64,000 nt of DNA, taken from Candidatus Limivivens intestinipullorum (GTDB lineage: Bacteria > Bacillota > Clostridia > Lachnospirales > Lachnospiraceae). The notes beneath the pieces were generated by a model. It ran no database searches. It worked only from the letters and a program-made list of their open reading frames with translations, and had not been told where the DNA came from. The DNA lies in contig DVIQ01000025.1 in assembly GCA_018711185.1 (NCBI GenBank), positions 1-64,000 of the forward strand, read 5' to 3'. How positions within the stretch are numbered: position 1 is the first letter of the stretch; the number at the start of each line of letters is the position of its first letter. The position numbers were made by a program, and so were the translations under genes. Of the stretch, positions 50,433-58,095 are shown piece after piece.

Positions 50433-50771
50433 AAAATTCCTCCTTTTTGAAAAGTATTGCTGCGGGAAGCCTGCAACGGTTCAGCAAGTCTGTCACGATT
50501 CGTTTGCAGCCGTTTTCCCGCTCCTGTTTCTATTATAGGCGAAATGGAATATAAATGCCAGAAAAATCGAACGATTTGAAATAAGAAAACGCATAACTTG
50601 ATAATGGTTCAGCAGGGCCAAACGGTTGCAAACCTTGGACAAGTCTGCTTCCACTGGCTTGCGCTGGCCGCGGAAGTATGATAAGATACCATGAGACAGC
50701 GGGCAGGCAGACTCGCGGGCAGGCGTTTGGGCCTGCCAAAGGGCGCGGCGAACGCGCAGCAGGAGGAGAAT
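50433..50771. other. Divergent intergenic region with two degenerate repeat palindromes and two promoters
   Basis: No gene was found. It holds degraded copies of the solo palindrome at 50473-50500 (GCAACGGTTCAGCAAGTCTG) and 50601-50629 (ATAATGGTTCAGCAGGGCC). It also holds the minus-strand promoter for the secreted protein gene (50532-50560) and a plus-strand promoter for prmA (TTGCGC 50659-50664, 17 nt, TAAGAT 50682-50687). Confidence 0.55.
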
Positions 50772-51731
50772 ATGAAGTGGAATAAATTTACCTTAAAGAC
50801 CCGCTCCCAGGTGGAGGACATTGTGATTTCCACCCTGGCGGAGGCCGGAGTCGAGGGTGTGGAGATTGAAGATAAGGTCCCGCTGACAGAGGAGGATAAG
50901 AAGCAGATGTTTGTGGATATTCTTCCCCAGGGACCGGAAGACGACGGGATTGCTTATCTGAGCTTTTACCTGGAAGAGGGGGAGGACAAATCTGCCCTTC
51001 TTGAGCGGGTAAAAGAGGCTTTGGAGGAGCTTCGCGGTTTTGTGGACATCGGCGAAGGGACCATCACAGAGTCCGAGACAGAGGATAAGGACTGGATCAA
51101 TAACTGGAAGGAATATTTCCACCAGTTCTATGTGGACGATATTCTGATTATCCCTTCCTGGGAGGAGGTCTCGGAAGAGGACAAGGATAAAATGATTATC
51201 CACATCGATCCCGGAACGGCTTTCGGAACGGGAATGCACGAGACTACCCAGCTCTGCATGCGCCAGTTAAAGAAGCATGTGGGACCGGATACCCAGCTTC
51301 TGGATGTGGGAACCGGAAGCGGGATCTTGTCTATCACGGCCTTAAAGCTTGGGGCGGCCCACGCCGTGGGGACGGATCTGGACCCCTGCGCCCTCTCGGC
51401 GGCCGTGGAGAACATGGAGACCAACGGCATACCAAAGGAGCGCATGGAGGTGCTGATCGGAAACATTATCGACGATCCGGCTGTTCAGGACGCCGTTGGC
51501 TATGAGAAATACGATATTGCCGTGGCCAATATTCTGGCGGAGGTTCTGGTGCCCCTGACGCCGGAAATCGGTAAACACTTAAAGCCCGGCGGTCTTTACA
51601 TTACCTCCGGCATTCTGGATGAAAAAGAAGAAACAGTAAAGAACGCCGTGGAGGCGGCGGGCCTGCTGGTGGAGGAGATCACCCATCAGGGCGAGTGGGT
51701 CTGCATCACGGCAAGGAAAAAGCGGGGATAA
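50772..51731 (+). CDS. prmA: Ribosomal protein L11 methyltransferase
   Basis: A protein of 319 residues. The N-terminal substrate domain ends with DWINNWKEYFHQFYV; the catalytic domain has the diagnostic IDPGTAFGTGMHETTQLCMR and the SAM-binding motif LLDVGTGSGILSITALKLGA, then VANILAEVLVPL. It trimethylates lysines and the N-terminus of ribosomal protein L11. AGGAGGAG precedes the ATG. It is followed after 1 bp by rsmE, the same order as in many Firmicutes. Confidence 0.95.
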   Translation: MKWNKFTLKTRSQVEDIVISTLAEAGVEGVEIEDKVPLTEEDKKQMFVDILPQGPEDDGIAYLSFYLEEGEDKSALLERVKEALEELRGFVDIGEGTITESETEDKDWINNWKEYFHQFYVDDILIIPSWEEVSEEDKDKMIIHIDPGTAFGTGMHETTQLCMRQLKKHVGPDTQLLDVGTGSGILSITALKLGAAHAVGTDLDPCALSAAVENMETNGIPKERMEVLIGNIIDDPAVQDAVGYEKYDIAVANILAEVLVPLTPEIGKHLKPGGLYITSGILDEKEETVKNAVEAAGLLVEEITHQGEWVCITARKKRG

Positions 51732-51732
51732 T

Positions 51733-52485
51733 ATGCATCATTTTTTTGTGAAGCCGGAACAGATCGGGCGGGAATTTATTTCCATCCAGGGAAGCGACGT
51801 GAACCATATCCGAAACGTCCTGCGGATGAAGGAGGGAGAAAGCTTCACCGTAAGCGGCGGAGAGGACGGAAAATTTTACCGGTGCGAGCTGGCGTCCTTT
51901 GAGCCGGAGCAGATTCTGGCCAGGATTCTCTGGGTCGAGGAGGCGGGGGCGGAGCTCCCCTGCAGGATTACGCTTTTCCAGTGTCTGCCCAAGGCGGACA
52001 AGATGGAACTGATTATCCAGAAAGCCGTGGAGCTGGGGGCCTGGGAGATCGTACCTGTGGCTTCCAAGCGGTCTGTGGTTAAGCTGGACGCGAAAAAGGC
52101 CCAGGCGAAGCAAAAGCGCTGGCAGGCCATTTCCGAGAGCGCGGCTAAGCAGTGCAAACGCCTGCATGTACCTAAGATTACCCCGGTCTGCACCTGGGAG
52201 GAGGCCCTTGCCAGAGCAGGGGAAACGGACGTCCGTCTGTTCCCCTATGAACTGGCCGAGAATATGGAGCAGACCAGGCGGACCGTGGGAGCGATCCGGC
52301 CGGGCCAGTCGGTGGCGGTCTTTATCGGACCAGAGGGCGGCTTTGCCCCGGAGGAGACCGAAAGCGCCGTGGACGCGGGCTGTGTGCCCATTACCCTTGG
52401 CAAGCGGATTCTGCGGACAGAGACGGCGGGAATGACCGTCCTTTCAATACTAATGTACTGCCTGGAAGGCAGGGAGCAGGGATAA
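51733..52485 (+). CDS. rsmE: 16S rRNA (uracil-1498-N3)-methyltransferase
   Basis: A SPOUT-class methyltransferase of 250 residues. The N-terminal PUA-like domain has HIRNVLRMKEGESFTVSGG; the knot region has LPKADKMELIIQKAVELGAW, FIGPEGGFAPEETE and ITLGKRILRTETAGM. It methylates U1498 of 16S rRNA in the 30S subunit. It starts one base after the prmA stop and is 3 bp before the cysteine desulfurase gene. Confidence 0.95.
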   Translation: MHHFFVKPEQIGREFISIQGSDVNHIRNVLRMKEGESFTVSGGEDGKFYRCELASFEPEQILARILWVEEAGAELPCRITLFQCLPKADKMELIIQKAVELGAWEIVPVASKRSVVKLDAKKAQAKQKRWQAISESAAKQCKRLHVPKITPVCTWEEALARAGETDVRLFPYELAENMEQTRRTVGAIRPGQSVAVFIGPEGGFAPEETESAVDAGCVPITLGKRILRTETAGMTVLSILMYCLEGREQG

Positions 52486-52488
52486 AAG

Positions 52489-53646
52489 ATGGAAGCATAT
52501 TTGGATAACTCAGCCACCACAGGATGCCTGGACCGGGTCCGGGATGTGGTGGTAAAGACGATGATGGAGGATTTCGGAAATCCTTCCTCGAAGCACTTAA
52601 AGGGCGTCCAGGCGGAGCGGTATGTCCGGGAAAGCCGGGAGGCCATCGCGAAAACCATGAAGGTGAAGGAGCAGGAGATTTTCTTTACCTCCGGTGGGAC
52701 GGAGTCCGACAACTGGGCCCTGATCGGGGCGGCCATGGCGAAAAAGCGCCAGGGAAACCACATTATCACCACCGCGGTGGAGCACGCGGCCGTTCTGCAG
52801 CCGGCCCTGTTTTTAAAGGAGCAGGGATTTAGGGTGACGTTTCTGCCGGTAGACCGCTACGGGAGAATCCGGCTTTCGGAGCTGGAAAACGCCCTGGACG
52901 AGGATACGATACTGGTGTCCGTGATGTATGTGAACAATGAGATCGGCGCCAGGGAGCCCCTGGACGCGGTCCGTACCATGATGAAGAAAAAGGCCCCCAG
53001 GGCCCTCCTTCACACAGACGCCATTCAGGCCTACGGAAAATACCGGATTTATCCCAAAAGAGAGGGGATTGACCTGCTCTCGGTCAGCGGACATAAGATT
53101 CACGGCCCCAAGGGCACGGGATTTTTGTACGTGGACGAGCATGTGAACATCCGGCCTTTGATTCTGGGGGGCGGCCAGCAGAAGGGAATGCGCTCCGGAA
53201 CGGACAATGTGCCGGGAATTGCCGGGCTTGGGGAGGCCGCAAGGGCGGCTTATGAGGATTTTCCCGAAAAGCAGGCATATCTTTATGAATTGAAGGCGCA
53301 TTTTATGGAAGGGCTTGCGGCTTTGCCGGATGTGGTGCCAAACAGCCTGCCCGGAGAAGAGGGGGCGCCCCATATTGTCAGCGCCAGCTTTCGGGGCGTG
53401 CGCAGCGAGGTGCTTCTCCACGCGCTGGAGGAAAAGGGGATCTATGTGTCCTCCGGTTCTGCCTGCTCTTCCAACAAAAAGCTTCCGGTGAGCACGGTTT
53501 TAAAGGAAATCGGCCTGGAAAAGGAGCTTCTTGACGCTACTTTGCGCTTCAGCTTCAGCACCTTTACCACCAGGGAAGAGCTGGATTACTGTCTGGATGC
53601 CTTAAAGGAGCTGCTGCCGCTGCTGCGCAGGTTTTCCAGACACTGA
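52489..53646 (+). CDS. Cysteine desulfurase (NifS/IscS family)
   Basis: A PLP enzyme of 385 residues. The start is AYLDNSATTGCLDRV; the PLP lysine is in SVSGHKIHGPKGTGFLY; the active cysteine is in YVSSGSACSSNK, the flexible-loop form of class I desulfurases. FFTSGGTESDNWAL and VMYVNNEIGA are conserved. It takes sulphur from cysteine and passes the persulfide on. The thiI gene follows after 13 bp, the same arrangement as nifZ-thiI in Bacillus, so thiolation of tRNA uridine 8 is its likely duty. Confidence 0.92.
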   Translation: MEAYLDNSATTGCLDRVRDVVVKTMMEDFGNPSSKHLKGVQAERYVRESREAIAKTMKVKEQEIFFTSGGTESDNWALIGAAMAKKRQGNHIITTAVEHAAVLQPALFLKEQGFRVTFLPVDRYGRIRLSELENALDEDTILVSVMYVNNEIGAREPLDAVRTMMKKKAPRALLHTDAIQAYGKYRIYPKREGIDLLSVSGHKIHGPKGTGFLYVDEHVNIRPLILGGGQQKGMRSGTDNVPGIAGLGEAARAAYEDFPEKQAYLYELKAHFMEGLAALPDVVPNSLPGEEGAPHIVSASFRGVRSEVLLHALEEKGIYVSSGSACSSNKKLPVSTVLKEIGLEKELLDATLRFSFSTFTTREELDYCLDALKELLPLLRRFSRH

Positions 53647-53659
53647 TAAGGAGAGAACA

Positions 53660-54850
53660 ATGTTTTTTAAGTCATTTTTAATTAAATACGGAGAAATCGG
53701 CATAAAGGGCAAAAACCGGTATCTGTTCGAGGACGCTCTGGTAAAGCAGATCCGTCATGCCCTGAAGCATGTGGAAGGGGAGTTTACCGTGCGCAAGGAG
53801 CAGGGCCGGATTTTTGCCGAGAGCCAGGGGGATTTCGACTTTGAGGAGGCTGTGGAGGCTCTTCAGCGGGTGTTCGGCATTGTGGGAATCTGCCCGGTTC
53901 TGGAGTGCGACGACCTGCCTGTGGAGGAGCTGGCCGTTACGGCCATCGATTACATGAACGAGGTGTATCCGGAAGGGGAGTACACCTTCAAGGTAAACGC
54001 CAGAAGAACGAGAAAGAGCTATCCCATGGATTCCATGGAGCTGAACAGCTTCCTGGGAGAGAAGATATTAGACGCCTTTCCAAAGACTTCCGTGGACGTC
54101 CACAATCCCCAGATCCTTCTGAATGTGGAGATACGGGAGCGGATTTATATTTACTCAAAAATCATTCCCGGACCGGGAGGAATGCCGGTGGGAACCAACG
54201 GCAAATGCATGCTTCTGCTCTCCGGCGGCATTGACAGCCCGGTGGCGGGCTACATGATTGCCAAGAGAGGGGTCAAGCTGGACGCCGTCTATTTCCACGC
54301 GCCGCCTTATACCAGCGAGCGGGCAAAGCAGAAGGTCATCGACCTGGCGCGGATTGTGTCCCGGTACAGCGGTCCCATCAACCTCCATGTGGTGAATTTC
54401 ACGGACATTCAGCTTGCCATCTATGAGAAATGCCCCCACGAGGAGCTGACGATCATCATGCGCCGGTACATGATGCGGATCGCGGAGCATTTTGCCGTGG
54501 CAACCAAGTCCGCGGGACTTATCACCGGGGAGAGCATCGGCCAGGTGGCAAGCCAGACGATACAAAGCCTGGCGGCCACAAACGAGGTGTGTACCCTGCC
54601 GGTATTCCGGCCCCTGATTGCCTTTGACAAGCAGGATATTGTGGACATTGCCCTGAAAATCGGCACTTATGACACTTCCATCCAGCCCTATGAGGACTGC
54701 TGCACGATTTTCGTGGCAAAGCATCCGGTGACAAAGCCAAACCGGAACATTATCCGAAGAGATGAGGAGAAGCTTGCCCTTGTGATCGAGGAGCTTCTGC
54801 AGAAGGCCATCGAGACCACGGAAACCATCTGGATCGAAGAAGAGCGGTAG
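53660..54850 (+). CDS. thiI: tRNA 4-thiouridine synthetase
   Basis: A protein of 396 residues, the short form without a C-terminal rhodanese domain. NFLD/THUMP domains cover about residues 1-165 (GEIGIKGKNRYLFEDAL and TFKVNARRTRKSYPMDSMEL), followed by the PP-loop ATPase with LLLSGGIDSPVAGYM (about 186) and ESIGQVASQTIQSL. CCTIF has the cysteine typical of the C-terminal part. It adenylates U8 of tRNA and inserts sulphur; the adjacent cysteine desulfurase would donate it directly because there is no rhodanese domain. Confidence 0.95.
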   Translation: MFFKSFLIKYGEIGIKGKNRYLFEDALVKQIRHALKHVEGEFTVRKEQGRIFAESQGDFDFEEAVEALQRVFGIVGICPVLECDDLPVEELAVTAIDYMNEVYPEGEYTFKVNARRTRKSYPMDSMELNSFLGEKILDAFPKTSVDVHNPQILLNVEIRERIYIYSKIIPGPGGMPVGTNGKCMLLLSGGIDSPVAGYMIAKRGVKLDAVYFHAPPYTSERAKQKVIDLARIVSRYSGPINLHVVNFTDIQLAIYEKCPHEELTIIMRRYMMRIAEHFAVATKSAGLITGESIGQVASQTIQSLAATNEVCTLPVFRPLIAFDKQDIVDIALKIGTYDTSIQPYEDCCTIFVAKHPVTKPNRNIIRRDEEKLALVIEELLQKAIETTETIWIEEER

Positions 54851-54856
54851 ACAAAA

Positions 54857-54882
54857 AAAGCTGCCAAAAGGCAGCTTTGCTT
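54857..54882 (+). terminator. Terminator after thiI
   Basis: AAAGCTGCC, loop AAAA, GGCAGCTTT, then GCTTG; the preceding A-run makes it useful in both directions. Confidence 0.75.
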
Positions 54883-54948
54883 GTCAATGCCAGAAGCATA
54901 TGTTCGCGCCCCAGACAACGGGTGTCCGCGGCTGCTGGAAAAGCAGCG

Positions 54949-55182
54949 TTATTTGATCAGATACGGGTCCAGGGTGGCCAGGATGGTGTCCACATCGTCT
55001 TCTGCGTGAATGTTCAGGTCGATGGGCTTGGAGAGATCCAGGCTGAAGATGCCCATGATGGACTTGGCGTCGATCACGTATCTGCCGGATACCAGATCAA
55101 AGTCATAGTCAAACTTTGTAATATCGTTTACGAATGATTTTACCTTATCAATGGAGTTTAAAGAAATCTGAACTGTTTTCAT
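54949..55182 (-). CDS. HPr-like protein lacking the phosphorylated histidine
   Basis: A protein of 77 residues with the HPr fold: VQISLNSIDKVKSFVNDITK, then GRYVIDAKSIMGIFSLDL and a C-terminal NIHAEDD segment. The GIHARPA motif with His15 of true HPr is replaced by DKVKSF, so it cannot accept phosphate from enzyme I. The serine equivalent to Ser46 (KSIMG) is kept, so control by HPr kinase or binding to CcpA remains possible (inference). GGGAGG precedes the ATG on the minus strand. Its leader has a hairpin (55216-55232) and a strong promoter at 55247-55275. Confidence 0.88.
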   Translation of the reverse strand: MKTVQISLNSIDKVKSFVNDITKFDYDFDLVSGRYVIDAKSIMGIFSLDLSKPIDLNIHAEDDVDTILATLDPYLIK

Positions 55183-55215
55183 TTGGAAAACCTCCCTTAT
55201 GTTATCAAAATTTAG

Positions 55216-55232
55216 ATGCCGCGAAGCGGCAT
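55216..55232 (-). promoter_or_regulatory. Hairpin in the HPr-like gene leader
   Basis: ATGCCGC-gaa-GCGGCAT is a perfect stem in the 5' leader between promoter and ribosome binding site; possibly an mRNA stability element. Confidence 0.45.
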
Positions 55233-55246
55233 TACCGTATATATAC

Positions 55247-55275
55247 ATCTTACTAATCAGACAACAGAATGTCAA
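55247..55275 (-). promoter_or_regulatory. Promoter of the HPr-like gene
   Basis: On the minus strand TTGACA (55275-55270), 17-nt spacer, TAAGAT (55252-55247): a near-consensus sigma-A promoter. Confidence 0.75.
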
Positions 55276-55353
55276 GAAGCAAACTGACAAAATACAATTC
55301 GTATCACAAAGAAAACAGGAACAATCATTACAAAGCTGGAAAGGATTTTCGGT

Positions 55354-56679
55354 ATGGAAAAGAAAAAAGCGGCGCTGCATAATCTGGGCTGCAAGGTGAA
55401 CGCTTATGAAACCGAGGCGATGCAGGAGCTTCTGGAGAAAAACGGCTACGAGATCGTCCCCTTCGCGCCGGGGGCGGATCTGTATGTGATCAATACCTGC
55501 TCGGTTACGAATATCGCGGACCGCAAGTCCCGGCAGATGCTCCATAAGGCAAAGAAAATGAATCCGAATGCCATTGTGGTGGCCGCGGGCTGTTATGTGC
55601 AGGCGGCCGGGGAGGAGCTTTTGAAGGACCCGGCGGTGGATCTGGTGATCGGAAACAACCGGAAAAAGGATCTGATCCGGATTCTGGAGGAATATCAGTC
55701 CCAGGAGCGGACCGGCGATGGAATGGCAGATCTTGGCAGGGGAGCGGAGTATGAGGAGCTCCATATTTCCCATACCGCGGAGCATACCAGGGCTTATATC
55801 AAGGTCCAGGACGGCTGCAATCAGTTCTGCAGCTACTGCATTATTCCATATACCAGAGGGCGGATTCGCAGCAGAGATCCCCAGGACGCTCTGGCGGAGG
55901 TGCGGCTTCTGGCGGAAAAGGGGTTCCGGGAGATTGTGCTGACGGGAATCCATTTAAGCTCCTACGGCAAAGACAACGGAAGCTCCCTTCTGGAGCTGCT
56001 TTGGCTTCTCCACGGCGTGGAGGGCATCGACCGCATCCGCCTTGGTTCTTTGGAACCCCGCGTTATCACGGAGGAGTTTGTAAAGGCCGCGGCGGGAATG
56101 GAAAAGCTCTGTCCCCACTTCCATCTCTCTCTCCAGAGCGGATGCGACGCCACCCTGAGGCGGATGAATCGTCATTATACCGCTGGGGAATACTATGAGA
56201 AATGCCAGATGCTCCGGGAGGTCTTTGACGCGCCGGCGCTGACCACGGATGTGATTGTGGGATTCCCCCAGGAGACGGAGGAGGAATTTGCCCGGACCTT
56301 GGAGTTTTTGAAAAAGGTGTCCCTCTACGAGACGCATATTTTCAAGTATTCCAGGCGGCAGGGTACCAGGGCGGCCCAGATGGAGGGCCAGGTGCCGGAA
56401 CAGGTGAAAAATGAGCGCAGCGCCGTCCTGATCCGTCTGGGACAGGAGAACAAAGAACGCTACGAAGCGGCCCTTACGGGGACGGACCGGGAGGTGCTGT
56501 TTGAGGAGGCGCAGACCCTGGACGGAAAGCCGTATTTTGTGGGGCATACCAGAGAGTATGTAAAAATCGCGGTGCCGGGTACGGAGAATCTGGAAAACCG
56601 GATCTGCCGGGTGGCGGTGAACGGGGAGCGGGCAGCAGGAATGCTGACAGGAAGCCTTATAAAAAAACTTGTATTTTGA
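55354..56679 (+). CDS. mtaB: tRNA (N6-threonylcarbamoyladenosine-37) methylthiotransferase
   Basis: A radical SAM methylthiotransferase of 441 residues. The UPF0004 domain carries three cysteines (HNLGCKVNAYE, INTCSVTNIADRKSRQ, AAGCYVQ); the radical SAM cluster is CNQFCSYCIIPYTRGRIRSR; LSLQSGCDATLRRMNRHY follows and a TRAM domain ends the protein. NLGCKVN and SVTNIADRKSRQ mark the MtaB rather than the MiaB or RimO subgroup. It adds a methylthio group to t6A37 in tRNAs reading ANN codons. Confidence 0.94.
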   Translation: MEKKKAALHNLGCKVNAYETEAMQELLEKNGYEIVPFAPGADLYVINTCSVTNIADRKSRQMLHKAKKMNPNAIVVAAGCYVQAAGEELLKDPAVDLVIGNNRKKDLIRILEEYQSQERTGDGMADLGRGAEYEELHISHTAEHTRAYIKVQDGCNQFCSYCIIPYTRGRIRSRDPQDALAEVRLLAEKGFREIVLTGIHLSSYGKDNGSSLLELLWLLHGVEGIDRIRLGSLEPRVITEEFVKAAAGMEKLCPHFHLSLQSGCDATLRRMNRHYTAGEYYEKCQMLREVFDAPALTTDVIVGFPQETEEEFARTLEFLKKVSLYETHIFKYSRRQGTRAAQMEGQVPEQVKNERSAVLIRLGQENKERYEAALTGTDREVLFEEAQTLDGKPYFVGHTREYVKIAVPGTENLENRICRVAVNGERAAGMLTGSLIKKLVF

Positions 56680-56697
56680 TTTGGTTTGTATTAGAAT
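56669..56697 (+). promoter_or_regulatory. Promoter of the ireB-ruvX unit
   Basis: TTGTAT (56669-56674), 17-nt spacer, TAGAAT (56692-56697), overlapping the mtaB stop codon. Confidence 0.6.
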
Positions 56698-56869
56698 AGA
56701 GAAGAGTGTAGCAGTTCATATGGTTTTGAACGCGTTCGCGTCTGGAACCGTGTGAAAACGTAATGGCGGCAGGCTCCGGCCCGCTGGGAATCCGCGCGGC
56801 GGGATGCCTGTAACTGTCCGGCACATCCGGGCGGTTATCATAAAGTTTAATTTAAGGACGTGAGGAAAC

Positions 56870-57136
56870 ATGGCGAATATCAGTAATACACAGTTTTTTA
56901 AAGTTGCATCGGATACGGAATTCAGCGTAAAGGACATACTGGATGCTGTGTATAATGCAATGCGTGAAAAAGGCTATAATCCGGTAAACCAGATTGTAGG
57001 ATATATTATGTCAGGAGATCCGACTTATATCACAAGTCACAACAACGCCCGCAGCCTGATCATGAAGGTGGAGAGGGATGAGCTTGTGGAGGAGCTGCTG
57101 AAAGAATACATTGCGAACAAGTCAAAGCAGCCGTGA
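56870..57136 (+). CDS. ireB: IreB-family regulatory phosphoprotein (DUF965)
   Basis: A protein of 88 residues with the highly conserved sequence [20 protein letters not shown] followed by [24 protein letters not shown]. In Enterococcus IreB is a substrate of the Ser/Thr kinase IreK and restrains cephalosporin resistance. The order ireB-ruvX-DUF1292 found here is the usual one in Firmicutes. ACGTGAGGAAAC precedes the ATG. Its stop codon overlaps the ruvX start (TGATG). Confidence 0.95.
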   Translation: MANISNTQFFKVASDTEFSVKDILDAVYNAMREKGYNPVNQIVGYIMSGDPTYITSHNNARSLIMKVERDELVEELLKEYIANKSKQP

Positions 57137-57561
57137 TGGAAAAGAGAATCATAGGTCTGGATTTCGGGTCTAAGACAGTAGGCGTGGCCGTCAGCGACGG
57201 CCTGGGTCTGACTGCCCAGGCAGTCGAAATTATCAGAAGAACGTCTGAGAATAAGCTTCGCCAGACACTGGCAAGAATCGAAACTCTGATCGCAGAGTAC
57301 GAGGTTGGGAAAATTGTCCTTGGTTTCCCGAAAAATATGAATGATACCATTGGCGAGAGAGGAGAGAAAACTCTGGCCTTTAAGGAGATGCTGGAGCGCC
57401 GTACAGGTCTGCCGGTCATTTTGTGGGATGAGCGGCTGACGACGGTGGCTGCAGACCGGGTTCTGATAGAGAGCGGCGTCCGCCGGGAAAAGCGGAAAAA
57501 TTACGTGGATCAGATAGCCGCCGCGTTTATTCTGCAGGGATATCTGGACAGCATAAGGTAG
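57136..57561 (+). CDS. ruvX: Holliday junction resolvase-like protein RuvX (YqgF)
   Basis: A protein of 141 residues with an RNase H-like fold: [20 protein letters not shown] (first catalytic Asp), [17 protein letters not shown] (Gly-rich strand with Asp nearby), [13 protein letters not shown] and the final aspartate in [17 protein letters not shown]. The family is linked to pre-16S rRNA end processing and junction resolution. Its ATG overlaps the ireB stop by one base, showing coupling. Confidence 0.94.
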   Translation: MEKRIIGLDFGSKTVGVAVSDGLGLTAQAVEIIRRTSENKLRQTLARIETLIAEYEVGKIVLGFPKNMNDTIGERGEKTLAFKEMLERRTGLPVILWDERLTTVAADRVLIESGVRREKRKNYVDQIAAAFILQGYLDSIR

Positions 57562-57566
57562 CTGCG

Positions 57567-57730
57567 TGTTAAGACAGCAGCAGATACCTGCTGTTTGCCG
57601 CACAAAGCAGGATTCCGCAGTGAGCGGAAGCCATTCGCGAAGCGGACTGTGAAGAGCCGCTTGACGGAATTCGGAAAGTTACTGTGAATGGCTGTGAGCA
57701 GCGGAAACTGCCCGGCGTACGGAGGGAAAA
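57567..57730. repeat. Structured gap with inverted repeats between ruvX and the DUF1292 gene
   Basis: The gap contains the self-complementary stretch CAGCAGATACCTGCTG, whose right half ACCTGCTGTTTGCCGC resembles the hairpin at 23255-23281. It also contains GATTCCGCAGTGAGCGGAAG and CATTCGCGAAGCGGACTG. No reading frame stands out. It may be part of a second dispersed palindromic family, for which I have only these two sites. Confidence 0.4.
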
Positions 57731-57988
57731 ATGGAAAAAATCAAATTTCAATTTGCCGACGGAGAAGAGGCGGCAGAATTTTTTGTGCTGGAACAAACCC
57801 GTATTGGAGGGAAAAATTATATCCTGGTAACGGACTCGGAAGAAGAAGACGGAGAGGCGCTGATCCTGAAAGATCTGTCTGCCGACCAGGATCCGGAAGC
57901 GGTCTATGAAATCGTCAGTGAGGATGAGGAGCTGGAGGCGGTATCCGGAGTTTTCGCCAAGATGCTGGACGATATTGATTTAATATAA
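57731..57988 (+). CDS. DUF1292 (YrzB-like) protein
   Basis: An acidic protein of 85 residues: KFQFADGEEAAEFFVLEQTR, then GGKNYILVTDSEEEDGEALI and YEIVSEDEELEAVSGVFAKML. The pattern of alternating strand and acidic turn with YILV-D is that of DUF1292, usually encoded beside ireB and ruvX. Function is unknown. GGAGGGAA lies 6 nt before the ATG and a terminator follows. Confidence 0.9.
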   Translation: MEKIKFQFADGEEAAEFFVLEQTRIGGKNYILVTDSEEEDGEALILKDLSADQDPEAVYEIVSEDEELEAVSGVFAKMLDDIDLI

Positions 57989-58004
57989 CCCCGGGAAGCA
58001 AAAA

Positions 58005-58030
58005 AGCCAGAGGAAGATCTGGTTTGTTTT
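58005..58030 (+). terminator. Terminator after the DUF1292 gene
   Basis: AGCCAGA, loop GGAAGA, TCTGGTT, then TGTTTTG. Confidence 0.75.
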
Positions 58031-58095
58031 GCTGCCTTTCGGGCATACTAATCAGAAGAAAACAAGGACGGAAAAATATATGGAGGTGCGAATAT

